The position numbers and the translations under genes are program-made. A stretch of 64,000 nucleotides of DNA from Ruegeria atlantica (GTDB lineage Bacteria; Pseudomonadota; Alphaproteobacteria; Rhodobacterales; Rhodobacteraceae), in the NCBI RefSeq assembly GCF_013032005.1, contig NZ_WQBE01000005.1, forward strand, positions 124,001 to 188,000. Direction: 5' to 3'. Position 1 is the first letter of the stretch, and each line of letters begins with the position of its first letter. Shown here piece after piece: positions 27,897 to 36,882 of this stretch. Under the pieces are notes generated by a model, which was given only the letters and a program-made list of their open reading frames with translations, was not told the DNA's origin and made no database searches.

Positions 27897-29015
27897 CTAT
27901 TGCGCCACCGAGCGTCTGAAAAGCATCAGGCTTGACGCCAGAAGGATTGCGCCGAGTAACGCCATCCATAAGAACTCTGGCCAGACCGTCTCAAACCTCG
28001 CCCCCTTGAAGATGATGGATTGGCTGGCGGACATGTAATGGCGGGACGGAAGGATCGATGTTCCGACCTGAAGCCAGTCGGGCTGCCCCTCGATCGGTGT
28101 CTCTCCTCCTGACAGCATCAGCATCGGAAGGACAGTCAGCATTACCAAAAGCGCGAACTGTGCCATTGAGCGCGCAATCGTTGCAAGAAAGACCCCAAGT
28201 GCGGTTGCTGTGAAGAGAAAGAGGGCGGTGCCAACTAAAAACAACACCTTCGACCCCGCGATACTGATCCCTAGGAAACCTTGCATAACAAAGGTCAGCG
28301 ATAAGGCGGCCGCGACAAGAACCACCGCTGCGTTTGCCCAAATCTTGGCCATCGCAATGTCAAACGGGGTAAGCGGCATCGCAAGCAGGTGTTCAATTGT
28401 GCCATGTTCACGCTCGCGGATCATTGCGGCACCGGTGAGGATTGTGGTCAGCCACATGATCTGGCCGATGAGCGCCACGATGCCGGCAAAACGAACAGTA
28501 TCACGGTTGGGATTGAACGCACTGCGCATGATGATATCGACGGGCAATGACTCTGCCAGGTCCGCGCCAATGGCAAAGCGACGGATCTCGGCGCTGAGGA
28601 TATTGACGATATAGTTTGCGCCAATCCCGGCCTGTTCCATCGCCGTCGCATCAATCAGAACCTGAATTTCCGGCGTGCGCCCGGCGCGAACATCTTTCTC
28701 GAACCCTGGTGGCACCGCGACCACAAACAGGAAATACCCGGCATCCATCTTTTCGGCTCCGGTACCCGGTGCGATCTGGACAACGGGTTGAAACTCCGGA
28801 GGGAAGAATGCCGTGGCAAGAGACCGTGAAAGGGGCGAGCCATCCTCATCGGCAAATGCAATGGAGGCATTGTTGACCGAGTTCGAAACCCCCGTCGCCT
28901 CCATCACGGGTGCCAGCGTGAATGACCAGACCAGCAGCGCCATCATCACCCAATCACGCCGAAGGCTCATCATTTCTTTCAAGCCAAGCCAGAAGATGCA
29001 GGACAACCGTTGCAT
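27897..29015 (-). CDS. ABC-2 type permease (YhhJ-like)
   Basis: A 372-residue permease. An N-terminal membrane helix (DWVMMALLVWSFTLAPVMEA) and a large periplasmic domain precede five C-terminal helices (FAGIVALIGQIMWLTTILTG to FLWMALLGAILLASSLMLF). REREHGTIEHLLAMPLTPFD is the ABC-2 coupling helix signature. It starts immediately after the stop of the RbbA-like gene and forms the third component of an efflux operon. Confidence 0.92.
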   Translation of the reverse strand: MQRLSCIFWLGLKEMMSLRRDWVMMALLVWSFTLAPVMEATGVSNSVNNASIAFADEDGSPLSRSLATAFFPPEFQPVVQIAPGTGAEKMDAGYFLFVVAVPPGFEKDVRAGRTPEIQVLIDATAMEQAGIGANYIVNILSAEIRRFAIGADLAESLPVDIIMRSAFNPNRDTVRFAGIVALIGQIMWLTTILTGAAMIREREHGTIEHLLAMPLTPFDIAMAKIWANAAVVLVAAALSLTFVMQGFLGISIAGSKVLFLVGTALFLFTATALGVFLATIARSMAQFALLVMLTVLPMLMLSGGETPIEGQPDWLQVGTSILPSRHYMSASQSIIFKGARFETVWPEFLWMALLGAILLASSLMLFRRSVAQ

Positions 29016-31712
29016 TTATTTCTCCTGCGCTCGAAGTAAAAGGGCAGCGATCAACGTCAGCACCGGTCCGAAACAGGCCAGGGCCAGAAGATCAGGGGCA
29101 AGCGCATCCCAGCCCAGCCCTTTGGTGAAGGCACCGACATTCAGATGCAGGAAATAGGATGACGGCCAGAGCGATCCGATTGTTTGCGCGCCGCCTTCAA
29201 GCGTTGAAACCGGCTGCAGCAGGCCCGAGAACTGAATCGTAGGTACGACCGAGGCGATCGCGGTGGCGAAAGTAGCGGCCACCTGGCTTGAGGTCATGGT
29301 CGCAATGAGCAGCCCATAAGATGTGGTCGCCCAGACATACAGCAACGCGCCAATCGCCAGGGGAACCGGGTTGCCTTTGAGCGGTACATCAAAAACCAAG
29401 ACCGTCATTCCAGCCAAGAGCAGGAAATTGGCGAACGCGATTGCGATATAAGGGATTTGCTTGCCAACCAGAAACTCAAGCCGCGTCGTTGGCGTTGCAT
29501 AGAAATTGGTGATTGTTCCCAACTCTTTTTCACGTGCGACGCTGACCGCCATCAGAACTGCCGGTAACATTATCAAAAGGATCGCAGGCATGGCCGGGGC
29601 CATTGCGGCAATACTCTCGAAACTCTGATTGTACCTGAAGCGTGGCTCGATACGGGCGATCTCGACCGGATGCACACCGTTTTGGCGGGCCATTGCCGCC
29701 AAAAAGGTATTGTGGAGCCCCGCCACATAGCCTTCTACAGTCTCGCCTTTGAACGGAATTGCGCCGTCCACAATTGCAAGCACGTCCGTTGCTTCAACAG
29801 AGCGGATCTTGCGCCCAAAGTCAGGTGGGAGTTCGACAACCAGCGAGGCATCTCCTCGGGCCAGCCGTTCATGGCCCTCATTGATACTCGTCAGTGGCTG
29901 TGTTGGGTTGAAGTAGCGCGATCCTGAAATCTCTGCAATGTAGGCGCGGCTTTCTGGCCCCTGTGACAAATCCAGTACCGCGAAATCCAGTTCTTCGATG
30001 TCCAGCGTAATCCCATAGCAAAAGACCAGCATCAGGATCACCGAGCCCAGGAACGCAAACGCCAAACGCACGCGGTCGCGCAAAATCTCGATGGTTTCAC
30101 GCTTCGTGTATGCCAGTGTGCGCCTGATACCCCCGCCAGCGCTGTCATCAAGGGCATGAACCGATACCTCAGGAGCTTTCACCGGTGCCGGAGGGTCAGC
30201 TGCCTTCAATACCGTGACAAATGCTTCTTCCAGACTGTCTACCTGTGCCCCGGCGATCAACTCATCCGGTGTTCCCTCAGCCAGAACACGGCCCGCGTGC
30301 ATGAACGACACCCGATCACAGCGCTCTGCTTCGGCCATGAAATGGGTCGAGACGAAAATCGTCACTTCTTCATCTCTCGAAAGCTCAATCAGCAACGCCC
30401 AAAACGAGTCGCGCGCCTCAGGGTCCACTCCCGAGGTTGGCTCATCCAGGATCAGCACGCGAGGTCGGTGGATCACAGCGACGGCCAGGGAAAGACGTTG
30501 CTTGATGCCAAGTGGCAACGCCGTGGCCAGCATGTCCATATGTGCAATCAGGCCAAAGCGTTCCGCCAGTTCATCGATACGCCTATCGCGGTCCGTGATC
30601 GCAAAGATGCGGGCATGTAGCTGGAGATTCTGCCGAACGGTCAACTCGCCATAAAGCGAGAATGCCTGACTCATATAGCCAATCTCGCGACGCATCCTCA
30701 GGTCGCGTGCATCAACCGGTCTTCCGAACAACAGCGCCTCACCGTCACTTGCGGGCAGAAGACCTGTCAGCATTTTCATGGTGGTCGACTTGCCGCAGCC
30801 GTTCGACCCGAGGAAGCCGAAAATCTCACCACGGTTGATCGAGAATTCGACGTTATTGACTGCCGTGAAATCGCCAAAGCGCCGCGTCAATCCGCGTGCC
30901 GTGATCACTGGGTCTGCCTCACTGTGATGTGTGGGCGCTTTCCTTGGTGCGATCAGGGGATCTCCGTGCGCCTGCAACCGCCGGTAGGACGTTTCAAGAT
31001 CGCTGGCTTCCCCCTTCAATTCTGCCGGAGAACCATGGAAAAGCACGCGCCCGGCATCCATCGCGACGATAAAGTCGAATTGTTCGGCTTCTTCCATATA
31101 GGCTGTCGAAACCAGTATGGAGAGGTCGGGAGTAGCCTCTCGGACCGCGTCGATCAGCGCCCAGAATTGACGCCGCGACAGTGGGTCGATGCCGGTGGTC
31201 GGCTCATCCAGAACCAAAAGCTTAGGGTCATGGATCAGTGCACAACACAGCCCGAGCTTTTGCTTCATGCCGCCCGAGAGTTTTCCCATCAGCCGATCAG
31301 AGAAAGGCGCAAGCCCGGTTGCCGACAGCAATGCTGCGATCCGGATGTCACGCTCCTGCTGCCCTTGTCCGAAGAGACGCGAAAAGAACTCAAGGTTCTC
31401 GCGCACCGACAATTCTGCATAGAGGTTCCGGCCCAACCCCTGCGGCATAAATGCGATCGCTGGGCAGATTTTGTGACGATGGGCACGGTCGTCGATCGAA
31501 CCTCCAAGAACCTTGATCGTGCCGGATTGAAGTTTCTTCGCGCCGGTGATCAAACCCAAAAGCGTTGATTTGCCAACCCCGTCAGGCCCGATCAGCCCAA
31601 CAAGCTGACCTACCGGCAGGTGAAGCGACAGGTTATCGAGTGCTGTCCGCTGGCGGTACTTATGCGTGACACCACTGACGCAGAAATCAGATGGGCCCGC
31701 CTGGGAAATCAT
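29016..31712 (-). CDS. RbbA-type fused ABC transporter (two ATPases plus permease)
   Basis: An 898-residue fusion. The first ATPase has GPDGVGKSTLL, LSGGMKQKLGL and VLDEPTTGID. The second has GSNGCGKSTTMK, LPLGIKQRLSL and LDEPTSGVD; its signature motif is LPLGIKQ in place of LSGGxxQ. From about residue 530 an ABC-2 permease domain follows, with the REKELGTITNFYATP coupling motif. The start at 31712 overlaps the HlyD stop by ATGA, chosen over a longer frame to 31757. The architecture matches the E. coli YhiI-RbbA-YhhJ system, thought to export drugs or act on ribosomes. Confidence 0.92.
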   Translation of the reverse strand: MISQAGPSDFCVSGVTHKYRQRTALDNLSLHLPVGQLVGLIGPDGVGKSTLLGLITGAKKLQSGTIKVLGGSIDDRAHRHKICPAIAFMPQGLGRNLYAELSVRENLEFFSRLFGQGQQERDIRIAALLSATGLAPFSDRLMGKLSGGMKQKLGLCCALIHDPKLLVLDEPTTGIDPLSRRQFWALIDAVREATPDLSILVSTAYMEEAEQFDFIVAMDAGRVLFHGSPAELKGEASDLETSYRRLQAHGDPLIAPRKAPTHHSEADPVITARGLTRRFGDFTAVNNVEFSINRGEIFGFLGSNGCGKSTTMKMLTGLLPASDGEALLFGRPVDARDLRMRREIGYMSQAFSLYGELTVRQNLQLHARIFAITDRDRRIDELAERFGLIAHMDMLATALPLGIKQRLSLAVAVIHRPRVLILDEPTSGVDPEARDSFWALLIELSRDEEVTIFVSTHFMAEAERCDRVSFMHAGRVLAEGTPDELIAGAQVDSLEEAFVTVLKAADPPAPVKAPEVSVHALDDSAGGGIRRTLAYTKRETIEILRDRVRLAFAFLGSVILMLVFCYGITLDIEELDFAVLDLSQGPESRAYIAEISGSRYFNPTQPLTSINEGHERLARGDASLVVELPPDFGRKIRSVEATDVLAIVDGAIPFKGETVEGYVAGLHNTFLAAMARQNGVHPVEIARIEPRFRYNQSFESIAAMAPAMPAILLIMLPAVLMAVSVAREKELGTITNFYATPTTRLEFLVGKQIPYIAIAFANFLLLAGMTVLVFDVPLKGNPVPLAIGALLYVWATTSYGLLIATMTSSQVAATFATAIASVVPTIQFSGLLQPVSTLEGGAQTIGSLWPSSYFLHLNVGAFTKGLGWDALAPDLLALACFGPVLTLIAALLLRAQEK

Positions 31713-32704
31713 TCGAACAGTTCGGGTGGAATCCGCCTTTCCAGATATTCCGGCCATACACTGTCAGAAGAAAGCCTGATCACAGCGATACCGCGAAGGC
31801 CGGTTTTCACATGTTCGATCCGTTCTGTGATCAGATCCTCAGGAATGCGAACCCGAACGCGAAAGACCAACTGTTCACGCTCGGTCAATGTCTCTACCTG
31901 CTTCGGAGTGAACTGGGCTTCGGGGGATACAAAAGTGACGGTTGCAGGAACGGCAAAATCCGGCAAGGCATCAAGTACGATGCGCGCCTCAGCCCCGATG
32001 GGCAGCAACCCCGCTTCGCGTGCGGGCAGGTACACGTCCATATAGACGTTCTCTAAGCTGAGAAGCGTAAGGATCGGCTCACCCGCGCCAACAACTTCAC
32101 CGGGCTCAGCCAGTTTGTAAAGAATGCGCCCTGGCATAGGGGCAACAAGCGAAGCATCCTCGATCTGGGCGGCGATCCGGCGCACTTCGGCTTCTGCAGC
32201 CGCGATCTGGCTGTCCGAGGTTGCAACCCGGGCCTTGGCGGCACCCAGAACGGCGTCGGCAACCTGAAATGCGGTTTCGCGATCTTCAAAGACTGTCATC
32301 GAAATGTTTTGACCGGCCAACAGTGCCTTTGCCCGTTCCAGTTCCTGCGCCGCGCGACGCTGTTGGCTTACTCGTTGGACAACAACAGCCTCGGCTTCGG
32401 CCTTGGCTTGACGCGCCAATGCTACTTCGGCTTTGGCGCGATCAAGCGCTGCAGACAGTTCATCGGTGTCCATCTTGACCAACAGTTCACCCACAACAAC
32501 CAAGTTACCTTCTGCCGCCAAAACCTGTGCAACCCGCCCTGCGAAGGTGGGGGCAATTTCCACTTGTTCAGCCTCTATCCGTCCATTGCCCTGTACAAAT
32601 CCAACTGGCAATTCACTGCTGTCTTCTGAAACGAATATGTACAACGCCGCACCTGCGAGAAGGAGCATTACGACGATCAGTATTGCGCGCACATTCTTTT
32701 TCAT
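31709..32704 (-). CDS. HlyD-family membrane fusion protein (YhiI-like)
   Basis: A 331-residue periplasmic adaptor. It has one N-terminal membrane helix (AILIVVMLLLAGAALYIFV), a lipoyl-like half (RIEAEQVEIAPTFAGRVAQV), a long coiled coil (about residues 90-190) and a beta-barrel half (GRILYKLAEPGEVVGAGEPI). First gene of the HlyD-RbbA-YhhJ operon. No outer-membrane TolC partner is encoded beside it. An FNR-like box lies 61 bases above the start. Confidence 0.92.
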   Translation of the reverse strand: MKKNVRAILIVVMLLLAGAALYIFVSEDSSELPVGFVQGNGRIEAEQVEIAPTFAGRVAQVLAAEGNLVVVGELLVKMDTDELSAALDRAKAEVALARQAKAEAEAVVVQRVSQQRRAAQELERAKALLAGQNISMTVFEDRETAFQVADAVLGAAKARVATSDSQIAAAEAEVRRIAAQIEDASLVAPMPGRILYKLAEPGEVVGAGEPILTLLSLENVYMDVYLPAREAGLLPIGAEARIVLDALPDFAVPATVTFVSPEAQFTPKQVETLTEREQLVFRVRVRIPEDLITERIEHVKTGLRGIAVIRLSSDSVWPEYLERRIPPELFE

Positions 32705-32764
32705 GATCTGGCGTACCGCGGTTAAAGCTACTAGGTGACGTTATCTCAAACCCCGCAAAACGCT

Positions 32765-32778
32765 TTGTTTTGGATCAA
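32765..32778 (-). promoter_or_regulatory. FNR-like box upstream of the efflux operon
   Basis: TTGTTTTGGATCAA matches TTGAT-N4-ATCAA except at one base. It is 61-74 bases above the HlyD start. The rest of 32705-33051 shows no supported gene. Confidence 0.5.
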
Positions 32779-33051
32779 ACAGAGACCTTTAGAGGGTTGT
32801 TCAAGCCAAACTCGGGTAGAAAACCGGCGCAGCAGTCTGATTGTTAACCCGCATCAATGGCTCAATGCGGATTTCACGGCGTGACTTTAGATTTCGGTTG
32901 CGCCGAACTGACGGAATTGTTGCGCATGGGCAAGCACCACGCGGTCGAAACAAATGCCCAATTGTCCATCCATCGTGTCAAAGCACTTACAAGTCACACT
33001 TCCAGCGTGCGGATGAAACCAACACTGCGTCAGTATTGCGGGTTGCCGCTG

Positions 33052-33429
33052 CTACTTCGGCAACATGAAGAACTCTTCCAGTACAATCTTTCCGTCTGCT
33101 ACTGAATAAACTGCAATCTCACTCAAGGTGATACGTTGCCCAGTTTCCTTCTGCTTTACGTCAGCCTTATATCGCACACTGAAGCGGTTTGGGGGATGAA
33201 CATAGGGGCCATCGACGTCAAATTCGATGATTTCATGAGCTGCCAGCCAATCCTCTCTTTTCCCTTTGATAGCATCACGGCCTTTGGTGATGCGAAACTG
33301 CCGAACCGGAGGCACAACCGCTTCTATGGATTGAGCGTTTTCGGCATACATTTCATCAACATTTGCAAGGCCCCTGCGATTACGCATCGCCTGAACAAAT
33401 GTTCTTCCAATATCGACTAATTCTTCCAT
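33052..33429 (-). CDS. SnoaL-like (NTF2-fold) protein
   Basis: A protein of about 125 residues with the cone-shaped NTF2/SnoaL pattern: FVQAMRNRRGLANVDEMYAE, VRQFRITKGRDAIKGKREDW, then strands ending in ITLSEIAVYSVADGKIVLEE. The start at 33429 follows GAGGGCTATC; ATG codons at 33441 and 33450 are alternatives. The upstream part of the longer frame belongs to a transposase relic. The ligand or reaction is unknown. Confidence 0.7.
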   Translation of the reverse strand: MEELVDIGRTFVQAMRNRRGLANVDEMYAENAQSIEAVVPPVRQFRITKGRDAIKGKREDWLAAHEIIEFDVDGPYVHPPNRFSVRYKADVKQKETGQRITLSEIAVYSVADGKIVLEEFFMLPK

Positions 33430-33521
33430 GATAGCCCTCATTTTAGGCATCAACTGTATCACATCTTGCCTTTTCCAATCTTGACGAGGATCAATGAATT
33501 TAGATGTTGGCGAAGAATCCA

Positions 33522-33620
33522 GTTCGGGAACGAGAGGGCAACTAGTGCAGTGGCAAAGAACGGCCCAATTCCCGGCACCGTCATCAGCCAACGCGCCATC
33601 TTCCTGCCTCGTGGTCGGTG
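33522..33620 (-). pseudogene. IS110-family transposase relic
   Basis: On the minus strand, MARWLMTVPGIGPFFATALV matches the helix-hairpin-helix segment (LMTVPGIGPxTATAL) of the C-terminal domain of IS110/IS116/IS902 transposases. Only about 30 residues are recognisable, and no DEDD catalytic domain or IS ends are seen. The rest of 33430-33887 shows nothing else. Confidence 0.6.
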
Positions 33621-33887
33621 AGTTACCTCCGCATCCAACTCTCATATCTGACTGATCAACCGGCTCGCATCCCAATCAGCGGACTTAGGCAAGCCTGTGC
33701 CGCTTCCGCTCGTGTTGCACCATCATGCGACAACCGATATCGACCACGAAGACAACCATGCTCCCGGCATCTAGACTACTAAGTGCAGAAAAAGCTTGAT
33801 CTGGGCTGCACAATTAGACAACGCCTTCAAAACCATCTGAAACCGTTCGTTTTGCTCTGGCAGGCGCTGTGATCGAAGAAGTGGGTC

Positions 33888-34673
33888 TTACCCTTTAGTA
33901 GCACCAAGGTAAGCAAACCAGTAGGCCAAGGCGACTCCTCCCGCCCCGCCGACAATGTTGCCCAGAGTAACCCACAATAGATTGGTCGCCACTGAGAAAA
34001 CCGGCACAGTTGCCCCCGCCGCCCAACCCTGCGGAAAGAAAAACATGTTCGCAATCGAATGCTCGAGCCCCAGTAACACAAAAGCAGTGACGGGCCACAA
34101 AACGGCCAGAACCTTGCCGGCGACGCTGCGGGCGGCAAAGGACAGCCAAACAGCAAGGCATACCAACCCGTTGCACAGTGCGCCACGGGCGAAGGCCTCC
34201 ATCGGTTCCAACCCCGCTTTGGCATCGGCTATCACCACGGCGGTATTGCCCATCGGCCCCTCGAGCAGGCCGGTCAGAGAGAAGGCCAATGCAAGCCCGA
34301 GGGCGCCCACGAAGTTTCCGGCGTAGACGATGCCCCAGCTTCGAAACAGCAGTCGCAGTGGTATCTTGCGGTCGACCGCTGCGATCACCATCAAAACATT
34401 GCCGGTGAATAATTCTGCACCACCTGCGATCACCAGGATAAGGCCCAGGGAAAACACCGCGCCACCCAGAACGCGGATCGGCCCCGCAGCGCTGTCTGCG
34501 CCAGTAACCGCCATCGTATAGGCTGCTGCGCCAAACCCTATGAATGCCCCGGCCAGCATCGCAAGAACGAACATGGGTGCCATTGGCAACTTTGCCTTTG
34601 TGACCCCAGCAGTCTCAACTAATGTTGCAATTTCAGAGGGTTTATGAGCGTCGAACAGGGACGGGTTGTTCAT
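33888..34673 (-). CDS. formate/nitrite transporter (FNT) family channel
   Basis: A 261-residue protein with six membrane helices. The FNT signature is seen as GGAELFTGNVLMVIAAVDRK and YAGNFVGALGLALAF, and the second half has GALCNGLVCLAVWLSFAAR and GLEHSIANMFFFP. The family moves formate, nitrite, lactate or hydrosulfide. The genomic setting (Usp, flavodoxin, FNR boxes) fits export or import of small anions at low oxygen. Confidence 0.92.
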   Translation of the reverse strand: MNNPSLFDAHKPSEIATLVETAGVTKAKLPMAPMFVLAMLAGAFIGFGAAAYTMAVTGADSAAGPIRVLGGAVFSLGLILVIAGGAELFTGNVLMVIAAVDRKIPLRLLFRSWGIVYAGNFVGALGLALAFSLTGLLEGPMGNTAVVIADAKAGLEPMEAFARGALCNGLVCLAVWLSFAARSVAGKVLAVLWPVTAFVLLGLEHSIANMFFFPQGWAAGATVPVFSVATNLLWVTLGNIVGGAGGVALAYWFAYLGATKG

Positions 34674-35021
34674 GTCGGGCTCCAGAGTTAGAACGGATCT
34701 ACGTTGGCAGGTAGTTTACAGCCTGTCTTCTGACCTTGAAACAATGCGTAAAAAAACGGGAAGTTCATCTGTTCCACCACAGTTCGGGTCGTTTCGCCTA
34801 ACACAGTTTAATTGCCGGTCATCGCCACAGGCCCCAATGACCTCTGTTTCAGCCTCCGTTTTCGTGCCACCGTCATGAAGCAGTGGATATCTGACTCCAT
34901 TTTCACAGTAGGGAGTTCAGCGTCACGGGGTAGCCATCGAAACTTAATTCTGCCACGAGATTTCAATGCTGAGCTTATTGATCGTCATCGTTTTTGTGCC
35001 GATTGGGACCAAGTTTGAAAT
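34674..35021. other. gene-free stretch upstream of the FNT gene
   Basis: No gene, strong hairpin or FNR-type box was seen here. It should carry the promoter of the FNT gene and the 3' end of the Usp gene. Confidence 0.45.
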
Positions 35022-35468
35022 TTAGGCAACGGTCAAAACCGCACAAGTGGCATTCCGACTGATGCCTTGAGAGGTGCTCCCTTGAATCAGGCTACCAATG
35101 CTTCCCAATCCGCGGCGGCCCGTCACAATCAGGTCAGCTTTGCATTGCTCGGCGCATGCGATGATCTCGTCGACCGGATCACCGCGTTGGGTATGTGTTT
35201 GCGAAACTGTCTGATTGTATTCTTTGGCAATCTCTTTGCCCGCGGAAATGATCTTGTCTGCTGCCTGCTGAACCTCTTCGTCTGAAGGCATTGTCGTGAC
35301 GGCGTGATAGCCAGCAACAGCGCCCATTGCGAAAGCCACGGTTTGCGGCTGAGGTGTATGGACAAGGTGAATTTGGGAGCCATATTTGCTTGAGATATCA
35401 CAGGCTACGCGTAGAGCTGCTTCTGACGCCTCTGATCCATCCAAGCCAACCACAATTATTTTGAACAT
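35022..35468 (-). CDS. universal stress protein, ATP-binding type
   Basis: A 148-residue Usp with the full nucleotide motif GRRGLGSIGSLIQGSTSQGI (G-2x-G-9x-G-S/T). The start is MFKIIVVGLDGSEASEAALR; the ATG at 35468 has GGAGGG seven bases upstream. An insertion before the second helix (QTVAFAMGAVAGYHAVTT) is typical of this subgroup. A good FNR box is centred 62 bases above the start, so low-oxygen induction is likely. Confidence 0.93.
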   Translation of the reverse strand: MFKIIVVGLDGSEASEAALRVACDISSKYGSQIHLVHTPQPQTVAFAMGAVAGYHAVTTMPSDEEVQQAADKIISAGKEIAKEYNQTVSQTHTQRGDPVDEIIACAEQCKADLIVTGRRGLGSIGSLIQGSTSQGISRNATCAVLTVA

Positions 35469-35523
35469 GTCGCACACCCTCCTTTGTGAGGGGTCAGTAT
35501 GGGTGAACTTGCAGCAACTAGCA

Positions 35524-35537
35524 TTGACTCAAATCAA
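35524..35537 (-). promoter_or_regulatory. FNR-type box upstream of the Usp gene
   Basis: TTGACTCAAATCAA matches TTGAT-N4-ATCAA at nine of ten positions. It is 56-69 bases above the Usp start. The rest of the 375-base space to 35843 shows a further box at 35720 and no gene. Confidence 0.65.
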
Positions 35538-35719
35538 CACTTTTCGCTGCAAATTCGAGCGTTGTCGTCCGTTCGTTTCCAGAAGATTCACGGTAACCGA
35601 ACAAATTTAATGACCGTTGGAGCTGCAAGCTAGTCGCGCCAAAGGGGCGACAGCGTATTTTTACTGCAAAAAGCCTCCCGCAGGCATTGCTTTGTTCAAA
35701 GGGTGTCAATTTGGGCCCA

Positions 35720-35733
35720 ATGATAAAGATCAA
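35720..35733 (+). promoter_or_regulatory. FNR-like box upstream of a small membrane protein gene
   Basis: ATGATAAAGATCAA matches TTGAT-N4-ATCAA at nine of ten positions. It lies 111-124 bases above the start at 35844. Confidence 0.45.
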
Positions 35734-35843
35734 GAGTAATGGTGAGAAAAATTGCTATTATGGACGTGCTTTTCAATCCCTTTGGCGAAGTTGGCAGCTT
35801 TCCTACGACACGACATTCAATCTAATTCCTGAGGATAACGACT

Positions 35844-36224
35844 ATGCAGCCCTCTCCGCCTTGGACTCGCCCAGCTGCAATAGCCGCGGCATTCTTCGGT
35901 CTCCTGACAATATTCTCCGGCGGAACGGCCCTGTTTGGGGGTGCCGCCGCTAAAGCAGCAGTTGGAGATGCAGTTCCACTCGTGCTTTGGTTCAATTTTC
36001 TGGCTGGATTTGTCTATTTGCTTGGTGCAATCGCGCTCTTTAAATCAAAAACCTGGGCAACTCGAATTGCCTGGGTGATAGGCTTATCAACATTATTTGT
36101 GTTCGCTGTTCTGATATTAGTGGCACTGTTTGGAACGCCGTTTGAATGGCGAACCGTCGGTGCAATGACCATACGCACTGGATTTTGGCTGGCGATAGCT
36201 GTCGCGCTTTCCAGAACCGCATGA
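35844..36224 (+). CDS. small four-helix membrane protein
   Basis: A 126-residue protein made almost wholly of four hydrophobic helices: IAAAFFGLLTIFSGGTALF, LVLWFNFLAGFVYLLGAIAL, IAWVIGLSTLFVFAVLILVA and TIRTGFWLAIAVAL. The first ends in a small-residue-rich loop. No family is recognised. It sits between two genes with FNR-type boxes and has its own near-consensus box, so it may belong to the same response. Confidence 0.65.
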   Translation: MQPSPPWTRPAAIAAAFFGLLTIFSGGTALFGGAAAKAAVGDAVPLVLWFNFLAGFVYLLGAIALFKSKTWATRIAWVIGLSTLFVFAVLILVALFGTPFEWRTVGAMTIRTGFWLAIAVALSRTA

Positions 36225-36278
36225 GCCGACAAAACGACGCCGCACCCGCGTCCAAAAAACTTGGCAAGACAGTCACTT

Positions 36279-36292
36279 TTGATTGAGATCAA
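36279..36292 (+). promoter_or_regulatory. perfect FNR box upstream of the flavodoxin gene
   Basis: TTGATTGAGATCAA is an exact TTGAT-N4-ATCAA palindrome, 65-78 bases above the flavodoxin start. This is the strongest FNR/FnrL site in the window. Confidence 0.8.
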
Positions 36293-36357
36293 GGGCTGAA
36301 GCGAACGGTTTCGGCATAGTTGGCGCGCTTTTCGGATCGATTTACGGGAGGATCGAA

Positions 36358-36882
36358 ATGACAGTGCTGATTGCCTACGGCACCGTTGAAGGTCAGACTG
36401 CCAAGATTGCTCGCTTTATCAACGATGTAACAAGAAAAGCCGGCTACGATACAATACTGATCAACACCGGAGACCAGATACGACACGTGTCCCTGACAGG
36501 TGTGGACAGGGTCATTCTTGCGGCTCCTGTCCATGAACGCCGGCACCCCAAGCTATTCGAAGCGTTTGTTGAAACGCATAGAGACGCGCTTGCGTCCCGG
36601 AAGTCGCTAGTGCTTTCGATAGGCCTAAAGGCGGCTTTTGCAAGAGGCCAGGAAGACGCCTGGGACTATCTTACCGAAATGCTGATGCGTACGCATTTTG
36701 AACCTGACCTAACGGCTTTGGTTGCGGGCGCTGTGCAGCCTGACAACTATGGGTATTTTGAAGAAGAGATCGTTCAGCATGTTGTCTTAAAGGATCAAAA
36801 GATCGATCCAAGGGACGGTGCTCGGGAGTTCACCGATTGGGACGCTTTAAGGGAAACCGTGGTAACATTCTTGGACAAATGA
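36358..36882 (+). CDS. flavodoxin-domain protein (HemG-like)
   Basis: A 174-residue flavodoxin. The FMN phosphate loop is IAYGTVEGQTAKIARFI, the second loop is ILAAPVHERRHPKLFEAFV, and the end resembles menaquinone-dependent protoporphyrinogen oxidase HemG and related proteins. The ATG at 36358 follows GGGAGGATCGAA. The exact FNR box upstream fits a redox role at low oxygen. Oxidation of protoporphyrinogen is possible but not shown by any diagnostic residue. Confidence 0.82.
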   Translation: MTVLIAYGTVEGQTAKIARFINDVTRKAGYDTILINTGDQIRHVSLTGVDRVILAAPVHERRHPKLFEAFVETHRDALASRKSLVLSIGLKAAFARGQEDAWDYLTEMLMRTHFEPDLTALVAGAVQPDNYGYFEEEIVQHVVLKDQKIDPRDGAREFTDWDALRETVVTFLDK

